Origin: Owenia fusiformis
Lineage: Eukaryota > Annelida > Polychaeta > Sabellida > Oweniidae
Direction of reading: 5' to 3'
NCBI GenBank assembly: GCA_903813345.2
Contig: CAIIXF020000012.1
Coordinates: 31,812,501 to 31,876,500 of the forward strand
DNA length: 64,000 nt
Under the pieces are notes generated by a model. That model ran no database searches. It was not told where the DNA came from and saw only the letters and a program-made list of their open reading frames with translations. A program made the translations under genes and the position numbers. This document shows positions 22,383-34,100 of this stretch, piece by piece (the stretch's first letter is position 1; each line of letters opens with the position of its first letter).

Positions 22383-24280
22383 CCCCTGTGCAAGTGGCTC
22401 ATTACATCCTTGATTCAAGTACCATGATAAGTCGCGGAGAACTACCTTATACAGTGCATATATATTCATCATATAAGCAAATCAATGGTAATCAGAGGCA
22501 CACCTTTATTAGAGTGCAAGGAGTCACTCCCCCTTTTTCTATGTACTATTATATAGACTATTTAACAAATAAAGAATATAATTAGGGAGGGGTGACTTAC
22601 TCGCCCACAGTTAAACAAGTAACTTTTGTATCATCTATTTAAAAATGGAATAGAGACAAGAAGTCATACTGTTAAACAACTGTATTCTTTAAGTCATACA
22701 TGTATGTACATGATGGATCAATATGACAAGATGTATGACTGTGTGCTTATAAACCTAAATTTTAGAGTAAAAACACGGTACTTCTGATCTCTTCTATTTT
22801 TGAACACCCCTCAATATGAACACTGTTTCTCTGTTACAATTTTTTATTCTGCGAACACCTGCTAATTTATGAATGACTTAGAATTAGACATACAAGTATT
22901 AACTATACATTCAAATACATTTTATTACCTGCAAACATGCGTGTAAACATGTTAATAAAGTGTATAATGGAACACATTCAAAATACAGTTTTGAATTCAG
23001 ATCTGTGTACAATATTCCAACCAAATGTATTGAATTTAAATTCTTATTTACATACCTGCTTGTGTTTCAACATCTTTGAATGTTTTCCCCAATTCTAAAG
23101 CCTTTCTAGCATTTTTGCAAATATCCAGTAATGTTTTAATGTTGTGTTTTACGTTTTGATTTTACTTCCTTCAATTTATTTAAGTATTGTCACACCTGAC
23201 TGGCGTTCACCTTACAGAGGCTAAAAATGTCAAGACCTATTCGTGTAAAAAAAAATTGGTTAAAATTGAACGCATTAACATCAAGGATAGTCACACAAGG
23301 TCAACCTGTCTTCTTTTAGAGAAGTATTTACCTTCTGAGCACATATTTAGGTATTTTATTTAGACGTTTTAGGCCACATCCATGTATTTTCACCATAGAT
23401 TAATTCACTCAATATTTGTGGTTTGAAACGTCTTATTTAAAGTAAGTCTATCAATTTAGAGAAAAGAGTTCCTTTTGAACTTTTTAATTTTGAAAATACC
23501 AGAACGATGAGTATTGACAAATGTAATAATGCACTTAATATTGAACAGAGCATGTTTACAACAAACAGGTTAAATGGACCTAAAAGGGATCGATCCTCTG
23601 CATCTGATTAATATGAAAGGAACAGTAAAGACTACAGAGTGAAATGTGTTTGAAGCGATCTCAGAACCCCAATTTTACTTCTACCTTAATGTTCAAACTT
23701 TATTAGAATCGAAGAAGGTTTTTTTCAATTCTTTACAAAATGACCTTAAAATTCAAGCACTGTTAGAAAAAAGACACAGATAGAATGAACAGTGCAAATC
23801 GTCTAAAGTAAAATTGTGATATTTTTCAAATTTCACTCTCAATCTATCTCGTTACATCCCATCATCTTACGCTACATGCGCTGAACTGGACCAAAAAAGT
23901 GTTAATTTCATCTGATGTTCAAGGGACTAAATTATCTTATTATTCAATGAGACAAATGGCCACAGTAATGTGTTCCAAGAAACCAAACCTTAATACATCA
24001 TATACAACTGTAACTCATCTGGTTAAATCACAAAGGATTTTTAGTAACTTTCAATAGTATCTGCGCATCTTCATTAATGAAATTGTCTACAAAAAAGGAA
24101 TTTTGGATTTTACACAATCTTTATTTTAAACATTTTAACAAGTTTATATAATACTCCTACATATAATATATTAAGTAATATTCACTGAATGGCTACAACA
24201 TAAAATGCTATTTTTGATCATAAACAATAATCTATTTTTACTATTTTATGGCAACAAGTACGTAATAACACAATACCATA
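22383..24280. other. Intergenic AT-rich sequence
   Basis: No exon is supported. A small hairpin of GGAGTCACTCCCCC and GGGAGGGGTGACTTAC lies at about 22518-22597. A decayed relative of the ACCTGT/GAACACC repeat family is at about 22770-22870. Confidence 0.4.
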
Positions 24281-24452
24281 CAGTGACACCTGTGAAGTGA
24301 AACACTTCTAAAAGTAGAACACCCCTGTTAGTGGAACACTTGCAGAGTCCCAAGACCAACTTAACGATAAATGAACCTCTACTAAGCGGAACACTTCCCA
24401 AGTGGAACACTTTTTAGAGGTACCAATGGTGTTCCACTTAGACAGGTTTACT
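24281..24452. repeat. ACCTGT/GTGTTCCACTT-family MITE-like copy
   Basis: Its ends carry CACCTGTGAAGTG and CTTAGACAGGTTTACTATA, and the interior repeats GTGGAACACTT words in both orientations. It is related to 7669-7854 and 40726-40906. It abuts the mariner-type element at 24485. Confidence 0.55.
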
Positions 24453-24484
24453 ATATATGTATTTCTATCAACATTTCTAATATA

Positions 24485-25130
24485 CAGGGTGTCCCGAAAG
24501 TATGGGGCCCCCCCTAGGCAGACATATTCCAGCGTCCTCACAGTATGTGTCATATATCATTTTAAAGCTTATCCAAAGTTACATTGATTTGCCAAGTATC
24601 ATGGTTTAACTCCCGAATGGGAAAAAGTTACAGTCATTTTAAAAGTTAGTGTTTTGTCAAAATAAAGTTCAATTTTACACCACATTACTAGTCAATGTGT
24701 CCCCCCTTGGCCATGTTAACAGCAGCAATTATTTTCAGATATGACCTTAAAAGCCCTTCAAATAGGGATGTGGGATCTTATAACCCTCTTAAAACCTGTT
24801 AAGGGACTTTAGAAGAGTTTCCTTAGAGTTTCTACCCTCACCGTTCTCTTTTTCCAACTCAATATCCCTCCGACCCGAAAATAATTGCTGCTGTTAAGAT
24901 GGCCCAGGAGGACACATTGACTAGTGATTTGGTGTAAAATTGAACTTAATTTTGACCAAACACTAAATTTTCAAATGCCTGTAATTTTTTCCCATTCAGA
25001 AGTTAAACCATGATACTTAGCAAATCAATGTAACTTTTGATAAGCTTTAAAATGATATATGACACATACTATGAGGACACTGGAATATGTCTGCCTATGG
25101 GGGGGGGGCCCATACTTTCGGGACACCCTG
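24485..25130. mobile_element. Mariner-type fold-back element with arms of about 260 bp
   Basis: The element starts CAGGGTGTCCCGAAAGTATG and ends with the exact inverse, flanked by TA on both sides (24483-24484 and 25131-25132), as expected of Tc1/mariner. Nearly the whole 646 bp folds on itself: arms of about 260 bp match at roughly 90% by eye, from the TIR to AACAGCAGCAATTATTTTC. It has no transposase. A transcript would be a long near-perfect hairpin. Confidence 0.85.
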
Positions 25131-25132
25131 TA

Positions 25133-25515
25133 TATCTAATTATTTTGATATCTAATTATTGACAATATGTCAATCTTGATATATAAATTAAACATGTTGG
25201 ATAACAATTTCAGTTGACTAAATTTTATTAAACAATAATATTGAACATTAATATAAAGGCAAGTTACTTCTTAAACAATACTGCTTCTAATGAATAAATG
25301 ACGCGTTAACATGTGACAAAATGTAACCAGTCGGTTACTTACAAAAGTGTAACAAGTGTTACAGATGCTGACACTGATCAACTTGGTCACAAAAACAGTG
25401 GCTATAATAGTATGCACCGTTTATATATGTGGTAACACTAAAATATATGTAAAAAATATAGAATAAACTAGGTAAAGAATACACTTTAAACAATTGTATT
25501 ATATTAGCTGCACAA
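25133..25515. other. Intergenic AT-rich spacer
   Basis: Nothing recognisable beyond low-complexity AT sequence. Confidence 0.4.
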
Positions 25516-25724
25516 TACTGTATTAGTGGTATTTAATCCGAGTGGTTAATTTTCGAATAGTCAAATTCCATCATTTTCCTAATTTTAATTTTCCTAATGA
25601 CAAGAAACCTCCCATTGGATAACATTATAAAGACAATATTTCCGACATTTAATTTTCCGAACCTGGCAAAAATTAGGAAATAGGCAAATTAAATGATTAG
25701 GCAATATTACCACTTATACAGTAT
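25516..25724. repeat. MITE with ATACTGTATAAGTGGT ends, copy 1
   Basis: It is nearly identical over about 195 bp to 28490-28698, including ACAAGAAACCTCCCATTGGA and GCAAAAATTAGGAAATAGGC. The termini are inverted repeats (TACTGTAT-AGTGGTA and TACCACTTATACAGTAT). No coding content. Confidence 0.8.
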
Positions 25725-26154
25725 ATAGTTGATATGTGTAACATTATTGTTACACTATTCAATATTAATGAGATATCAATTAACTCCCAAATACATGTCA
25801 GATTAGTCAGAATGTTTCATGATTACGCTGATAGAGATGAAATAAGGGGTCTCATGATAACAAAGAAGTTTCATTTCGGAAAAATGGGCTTTTAATAGGA
25901 GAAAAATGGGCCTGTAGAAGAAAAATGGGCTTTGTTTGATTTCAAACCCCTGCCCCTTCACTTGTCAATTTGTAGCCTTATCGGTAATGTTTTGAAGCAA
26001 ATGCTACAGTATGTACATATACTGTACATGTACACTTACAATTTACATTAAGAAGTAACAACACATTGGTTGGTTAAGGTGAGGTCACTTTTACAATCCA
26101 CCCATACTCAAAGCATTAAATTGGCTGCTTATGTATTATGCATATCAGATAAAG

Positions 26155-26320
26155 TTTACATATATTGTGCACATTGTACATATAATTGTACACTTGAACA
26201 TATAATTGTGCACACTGTACATATAATTGTACATCGTACACATATAATTGTACAAATGTACATATAATTGTACACATGTACATATGATTGCACACATGAT
26301 GTACATGTAGTTGTGCACAA
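26155..26320. repeat. GTACATATAATTGTAC short tandem repeat
   Basis: About eight imperfect copies of a 17-22 bp unit built around the palindromic words GTACATATAATTGTAC and ACACATGTACAT. Confidence 0.8.
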
Positions 26321-26640
26321 AAGGTTTATAATAGCGAATAGTCTCTAGAGTATTATTATATTGATAATATTGGAGAAATTACCCAAACAAAATATATGAT
26401 ATGTAACATAATAAAGGGTCCTGTTTCTTGAGTATTACTGTCAGTGTGTATAAATACTTTTAGTATCAATATAAGTACAAGGCATAAGCATGCAAAATGT
26501 TGAGTACCAATCTGGTGGTAACATAATTATATTGAAAAAATACACAAAAAATATGATATGTAACATCTGATAATGGGTCCTGTTTCTCGAGTATCTGTGC
26601 CATTGAATCACACATAAAACATATCATATGATGAAAGAAA

Positions 26641-26787
26641 ACAATTATATACAAGGCATTAACATGCAAAATGTCACCACCATTTGTTACAGACGCCATC
26701 CACTATGCCAACCACCGATCACTGACTGCTGTCACAAAAAACGGAAACCATAACAATATGTCACCACTTTTTGGCGGTGACATAAAA
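26641..26787. repeat. 'GTCACCA' MITE copy 3
   Basis: It begins CAAGGCATTAACATGCAAAA and ends GGCGGTGACATAAAAATG, with ATGTCACCACC in the left part and TATGTCACCACTTTTTGGCG in the right. See 5918-6068 and 22229-22382. Confidence 0.6.
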
Positions 26788-27400
26788 ATGTAAATGGTTT
26801 AATATACAATTTGCACATGATTCTCCCTGAATAATCTATGGCATACATTTACTCTAATTCACTATGACATCATGATGTCACCATTTCATTTCATTCATAG
26901 CTTTGTCATTTAAACATAATTTTCAATCTGATAATCTAAAACATCATATATATACACAACTTCAAAGAATTCTAGTAAAATACAGAAAACTCATGAACTT
27001 CCAAAATAATGTATTTCACTCATCAACTACATATACTCAATGGCACAATATTCTTTGTATTTAACTCAAATCATTCAATAACTTATCATCCTGTCTAAAT
27101 TGTAATCATGTATTGTATTGAATTAAATAGTGAAATACTATATACTATATATTGTATTGTATTAAATTGAGTTGTACTGTAATATATTGTATTGTATTGA
27201 ACTATATTGTGTAGTATTATACTGTATTGCATTGTATCGATTATCTAGTGTGTTGTATTAAACTAATTGTATTGTTACTGTATTGTTTTGTATTGTAAGC
27301 ATTTGATTGATTGTATAGCATCCTGTAGTATTGTGTGTCAAATTTCATTTATAAAATTGATATGATTTGTAATATATATCACAATATCAGAGGTGGTACT
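26788..27400. other. AT-rich spacer with TATTGTATTG-type simple sequence
   Basis: Irregular TATTGTATTG/TACTGTA words run through about 27105-27300; no gene is visible. Confidence 0.5.
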
Positions 27401-27404
27401 TTGA

Positions 27405-28075
27405 GTAAAGCATTTAATAATTCAAGATCATTGGTAATCCCCGGATGCTTAATCAAAATATCCAAGATGATTGGTATAGTTTAACCAAAATGCTTTGTGT
27501 TCTTTGGGTAAAAAAGTTTCTTCCTTTGGTGCTTAGTTTGAAAATCCAAGGTGCTTGGTGGTCTTTGTGTATTTGATTCAAATAATCAAAAATGATTGTT
27601 GTCCATGGGGTTATCTTGGTGTTTGGTTTAAATAATTCAAGATGCTTGGGCCTTGGGGTTATCTTGGTGTTTGGTTTAATTAATCCAAGATGCTTGGGGT
27701 TATCTTGGTGTTTGGTTTAAATAATTCAAGATGCTCGGGGTTATCTTGGTGCTTGGTTTAAATAATCCAAAATGCTTGTTGGTCTCTGTGAACTTGGTTT
27801 AAATAATCAAAAAAAAATGCTTGTTGGTCTCTGTGTACTTGGTTTAAATAATCCAAAATGCTTGTTGGTCTCTGTGTACCTTTGTCTAAATAATCCAAAA
27901 TGCTTGTTGGTCCCTGTGTACCTTTGTCTAAATAATCCAAAATGCTTGGTAGCCCTGTGTACCTTTGTCTAAATAATCCAAAATGCTTGTTGGTCCCTGT
28001 GTTACTTTGTCTAAATAATCCAAAATGCTTGTTGGGCCCTGTGTACTTGGTTTAAATAATTGAAGATGCTTGCTA
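27405..28075. repeat. Minisatellite downstream of SEC14-like B (about 45-60 bp units)
   Basis: Repeats of TTTAAATAATCCAAAATGC, TTGTTGGTCTCTGTGTAC and a GGGTTATCTTGGTGTTTGG variant. Units become more regular towards 28075, close to the stop codon of SEC14-like B at 28125. Any reading frame in it is a by-product of the repeat. Confidence 0.85.
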
Positions 28076-28124
28076 GCCTCTGAGTGTTTGTTGGTATAAT
28101 ATTGATGGTACTTTCTGAGTAAAA

Positions 28125-31100
28125 CTAAGAAACCAGAGCAGCAATATCCTCTGCTGATTGGAAGCTTAGGTCTGAGCAGTCAGATAAAGTCTCTGGAGGA
28201 ATCAACTCAAGGCTGTAGTGAACTTTCTTGCTCTTTAGATAGCTGTAGCTGTTGTCAAATCTGAACACATCTGAAATTGATCCAATACATTAGGGAGGTT
28301 AGGCTTACATTTTTAAGAGGTCTTGTGTACAAGTAGAATTATGGCCTTGTAAGGATTAGTTCTCTCTTTTGTAGTATCCTCTCACCTGATTGGATACTTA
28401 AATTTAGCTTATTGGAAAAACCAATTGTGAGAGGACAGATATCCCTAGCGTTTAAATATTACAAATTTGAGTAGAAGTTCTCTTAAATACTGTATAAGTG
28501 GTATTTAATCTGAGTGGTTAATTTTCCGAATGGTCAAATTTCATCATTTTCCTAATTTTAATTTTCCTAATGACAAGAAACCTCCCATTGGATAACATTA
28601 TAAAGACAATATTTCCGACATTTAATTTTCCGAACCTGGCAAAAATTAGGAAATAGGCAAATTAAATGATTAGGCAAAATTACCACTAATAAAGTATATT
28701 AAAACATCAAAAACATTCAATGTGTTTAACACAACTGCTCAACCATATTCTAAAACTGAAAAAGTAACCAGCATGAATATGACATTTAGGAAAACCAACT
28801 TACAAATGCCAGTCTGGGTACATTCAACATTGCCGTCCTCAGGAACCATGTGACAGTTAACACGTGTAGATGTCAGCACTGTTTGCATTTGAGACACTTT
28901 ACGCTGGTCCGGGTCTGTCTTGTAGAATACACCAAATCCTATGTCATTTCCTTCTGTTTGGAAACACCACCTACAAGACACACAGCGATAAATATCGTGC
29001 TTTTACGAGAAAAATGGCTACCGTGTTATTTACCCAGCATGCCCAAAACCTAATCAGATCTTGGTACTAGTTGCTCTTGAATTAGTAAAAAGCTGAATGG
29101 ATCAGGGGGTTTCCTGGAACTTTGATAACAAGATTCGTGTGGTGAGTATCCACATGCCCAACAATATACCGGTAGTTCACAACATTTGTTATTCAAACTC
29201 ATGTTTCCTATTTCATACTCACCAAATTAAATAAAGATGAGAATTATACAATGTGGGAATGTTCTGTCTTATTGCTTAACAATTAAACATTATGCATGCT
29301 GAAATGTAATACAATAAAACTGCATTACACATATGATGTACCACACATAAAAATGATCTAAAATTACTTAAAAAATCATTTACCTTAATATTGTTTTTGG
29401 TGCTGTGACTTTTATTTCAATACTGCAAGTTGATCCTCTTCCTATTTGCACCTTGGTCATATTCTCCATTGTAGTATTGACATTGACTTGAGAGTAGTAT
29501 GATTCTGGGACTTTGCCACCCCATAGTATCTAAGTATTTAAAATAGAAACAAAGCATAAATTTGACAAAATGTTCCAACAATATATTACAGATGCCTACA
29601 CTGAAAGCCAAATCCTGACATTGAAATGTACAGAATATATTATTGCACTTCAAATCATTCAATAACTTATAGTATTCTGATATTGGGCAAATAAATCACA
29701 TATTTACTGTTAGATAAAATCAACATTTAAATCTATTATAGAATCAGAAGTGTGTTCACTGACATCCGTGCCGAGTTTGAATGAACCTTCTTGCATATAT
29801 TTAGAATAGAGAGGTTTTAAACCATGTACAATCAGATATTTTTTTCAATAATTTTATCATATCTATGGTTCAATCCTCCTTTACCTTACTTGTAAATGAG
29901 TTAGACCAGCCTTTAAATGGGCTTAGATTACTCATTCTAAATAACATACCTCATGACTGCATCTTGGATCACCCTCAGGGCCGACCTTGGTGCCGCCCCA
30001 ACATTGCGGAATCTCCGATTTGTCAATAAGTTTCTGTAGTTCTTCCTGGTAGTTACTACCAAGAATGCGGATTCTCTTGCGGGAATTCTCACTGAGGAAT
30101 GGTTTCACTAAGTTATATATCACCGGGAATATTCTAGGAGCTGAAACATAAGATTTTTTCTCATTTATTTCACATGTTATGTTAATTTTTTTGATACATA
30201 CAGGGTGATCACTAAGTTCTGGGAATTTATCTGTCATTTCATTATTTTTCAACCAATTTACTTGAAATTTTCAATGTAAATGGGGAATGTAATTTTGGGT
30301 TGGATAAAACAGTCTCATTGTCATCTGATGTCACAATGGATAATTATTGTTACTATAGCAACATGACAAATGGCGTAGCGGGTCAAGTAAAATAAAAATG
30401 AATACAAATTTTGCCTAATCCAAAAGTATGGTTAATAAATACTTATTTGGTGGACATATTTCTGTGATTTTTTTTATATTTTCAAATACTTCTAACTTTA
30501 GTTTCTAAAGTAACATCTGTCTTGTTATATAAGAGTGTACTTTGCTTTATTTTCGTATCATTCATCAGCATCTCAAAGTCACAATCATGACTAAAAATAG
30601 CGGGGAGTTATCTTCCATTATGACTATGCTCCTTCCCATTACTCAAGCTGCCCATACTACTCTTGAAGAATTAGGTTTCACACAAGTTATTACTGAACCA
30701 TATTCACCAGACAATATTCACCAGATGAAGCACCATTAGGCTTCACTACATTTTGGGTGCTAAAGCATTATATGAGAGGTCATAAGTTTGATTCTGATAA
30801 GGAGTTGATTTCAACGGCTTGAGCAAATCTTCAAGGGATACCAAAGGGAGGACTGGAAAACACATCTTTATGGACTAAGTTTGTCAACAACGCATGTGCG
30901 TCTAGGCTAATGGAAACAATCATAAATGAAATGATCCTCTCAGCAATGAAGAATACTTCTGAATAAATGACTTCAAGAGTACTGTTCTGCCTCTAGTACC
31001 AGTAGTTTCAAGCAACCATCTAGGCAAGATGAATATGTTTTGGCAGGAAATTTTCAAATTAACATCAGTCAAAATTTGCTGACCCGCGAACCACTTTTAC

Positions 31101-34100
31101 CTTTTTTGTAATTACAATAAACAAATTGTAGAAGTGATATGTATATGAAAAATTGTCTGTCAATTTAGAATTATACAATGTACACCTGCTGACAATTTCA
31201 ACTCAAATGGTTGAGAAATCTTGAAATGGCAGACCAATTCCCAGAACTTAATGATCACCCTGTATTATACCACCCAGGTTTAAGCATAAAAATTGTAAAA
31301 AAGTACATAATATGGAAATAAATGATGTTCAAAGATATCTTAATGTTTTCAAACTACAGTATCAGTGTAGGAAGGGAGATGTTGTTTATACTGTTATTTA
31401 GAATAAATAAGGGCTATGTACTGGGAGGTTTTGGATATGGGGTTTATCCAGAGGGAGATATGCATATCTACCTGAGGGACCGTAGGGACCAAAGGAAGAT
31501 GTGCATAGCTCACAAGGGATGAACCCAATATCCGAACCGACCGTACATAACTGCTTTATCCTATACCAAGTAGAGTTTTCAGGGGCATATGGCCATTTCA
31601 ATAGTACAAGGTGTAAAAATAAACAAATCATTCATGTGCAAAGCCATTTTATTGCATTTCCACTACTTACCGGAAGCGGGAAGATATGCACCGAAGCGGG
31701 AGATATGGCGGGAGATATGGAGGTTCTGGATATGGAAACCTCAAAATCAGGATACGGGATATATCTTACCAACTTATCTCCCTATAAAACTCTACTTGGC
31801 ATACGATAAGTGTGCATATCTCAACATGATTATTATACAGTAGCTCCCATTTTCATAAATAAATATATAAAATAAAATATGAATGGAAATCAGAGGCAGA
31901 CACTATTCATATCGAGTTGCCCATAAAATTGTAGGTTAATCAGGTAACTGCCGATAGCCATTAGTTGCTTTCACGTGTACTTTTCCAAGACATTTTATAA
32001 GCTTAATGATTGCTTTTGAAAGATTTATTAGTAATATAAGGTTATTATGAGAAATTGTGATGAAGGAGTATGACTGTTTATGCATATGCAATGTCTCTTT
32101 AATTTTTTTCATCTAATAGTGATTCAAATTCAAAAATCAGAATTATATTAGTTCAATACAGGAAGACAAATTTTGATCACAATATTTTGTTGGTGCCCCA
32201 ATAAAATGGCCCTTTAAATTAAGTTTTATTTAAAAAAAGTGTTTCGTAGATATCAAAAACTTAAATAAAATGTTTCTAATAAAGTATGCAATATTATATA
32301 ATACTCAGACCCATTTTTATCAAAATCTGGCCTAAACTTAAAAATAGAATCCAGTAATAGCCTTTAGGCCTTTTTTGGCCCAGCATTTTTTCTGCCCCCC
32401 CCCCCCCCCAAAGATTTGCCAGTGATTATGATTTAGGAGAAATTATTGTTTTGCACTCAATTAGTCTCACAATTTCTAAAGGACATAGCACACAAACTTT
32501 ATCATTATATCGTCCATATACAGTTACTGTAGATTCTAAAGAACTTAATCCTGCACAATTTAAAAGATGGGGGTCAAACAGGATTAAACCTTCACCCCAA
32601 GGACAGATGTAAGATGTAAGTAACTTACCATTACATATCAAGCAGTATTTAAGAGTTTCTGGATAAAAATCTTCCAAGATAACAAACAAGGCTTGAGCAA
32701 GTTCTATACCTGGAAATATCAGTAGAGATGAAGACAAAGAAAACACTTCTGCAAAGTTAGCATATGTATTAAAGACATGAGAAAGGCAGGCCCGTAGCCA
32801 GGAGAGGGGGGTCAAGGGTTCAAGCCCCCTGGCCGGAAATTCCTTTGAAATCATGCAGTTTTTCACCATTCTGAGCACTTTTCAAGTGATTTTGGCCAAA
32901 GTTGTCGAAAGTGAACCCCCTGGATTTTTTTAAAAAGTGAACCCCCTTGGCAAATCCTGGCTACGAGCCTGAGAGGATAAGTGAAAACAACAAACAAGGC
33001 TTGTGCAGTTATCTACCTAAAAAGTGCAAATTAAATCCAGATTGAGATTCAGATTGCAGACTAGAATAAAGAAAAAGCAGAGATGAAACACATCTAAAGC
33101 ATCAGTCACATTTGCTCTATGGTGACTGTACTGCAGCTGCAGCTTCTCAAAATCGATATAGAAAATCGACATCATACTGCTAATCCCCATATTCTGTGCT
33201 TCCTATTTCTCTTGATTTTGGGAAGCTACAGCCGTCGTATGGTTGCCGTAGATCAAATGTGACTGAGACATAATGCAACCATTCTCCATAGCAGATTCAC
33301 AAGTTGGAGGTTCACTCCCTTCATCATTACATCTTACCATTAAAAAGAATAATATTCTTGGTAGTTTCGGGATAACGAGATTCAAATATCTCCAACACGC
33401 CATTGAAAATTTCTAGACCTGAAATGCATGCAAAAACAATGGGTCAAATAAGGGGGGGGGGTGGAATAATCTACCATAATTGTGCCATGGTACAATTGTG
33501 CCATTGTACTCTGACAAGGATCTTCATGTAAATATTATTCTCTCTTTCATTGAACAATTATGACTTACATCGTTACATCATCAACATCTTCTATGCTCTG
33601 ATTGGTCAGAAGCATTCATTGACTATTTCCCTAATCAAACCAAATAGATGTTTCAAAATTTTGTTCAATTTTACAATCAACAAAATGTTTGTTTCTGGTG
33701 TATTTCAGCAATGTTTGGACTTGCTATTTTACATGAAGATACAGAAATATGTAAGCAAAAATGTGATATCAAATAAAAAATGACTTGAATAAGGGTAATA
33801 CAAAATGCTAAGGCAAAACACAACCATCAACAAACACAATTACAGAACACAATTACAGAACAAAATGTGATATCAAATAAAAAAAATGACTTGAATAAGG
33901 GTAACACAAAATACTAAGGCAAAAAACACCACCATCAACAAACACAATTACAGAGCCAACATGTAAGCATTAATACCAAACTGTTGCATGCTCTAACAAT
34001 TTAACTAAAACATTTAGAAAACAAGGCCAGTAAAATGATATACAAAGATTTACATGCAAATGCTACACATATAGAGTACATGTATGCATATATTCTCAAG

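Noticed and set aside
27758-27972. Open frames on both strands with DYLDKGTQ / VGLCVLGLNN repeats
   Set aside because: Both strands are open because of the minisatellite period; no sign of a real protein.
32426-32878. 150-aa minus-strand open frame containing the exon 7b sequence
   Set aside because: Only the 81-nt exon is homologous to SEC14-like proteins; the rest reads through intron and a MITE.
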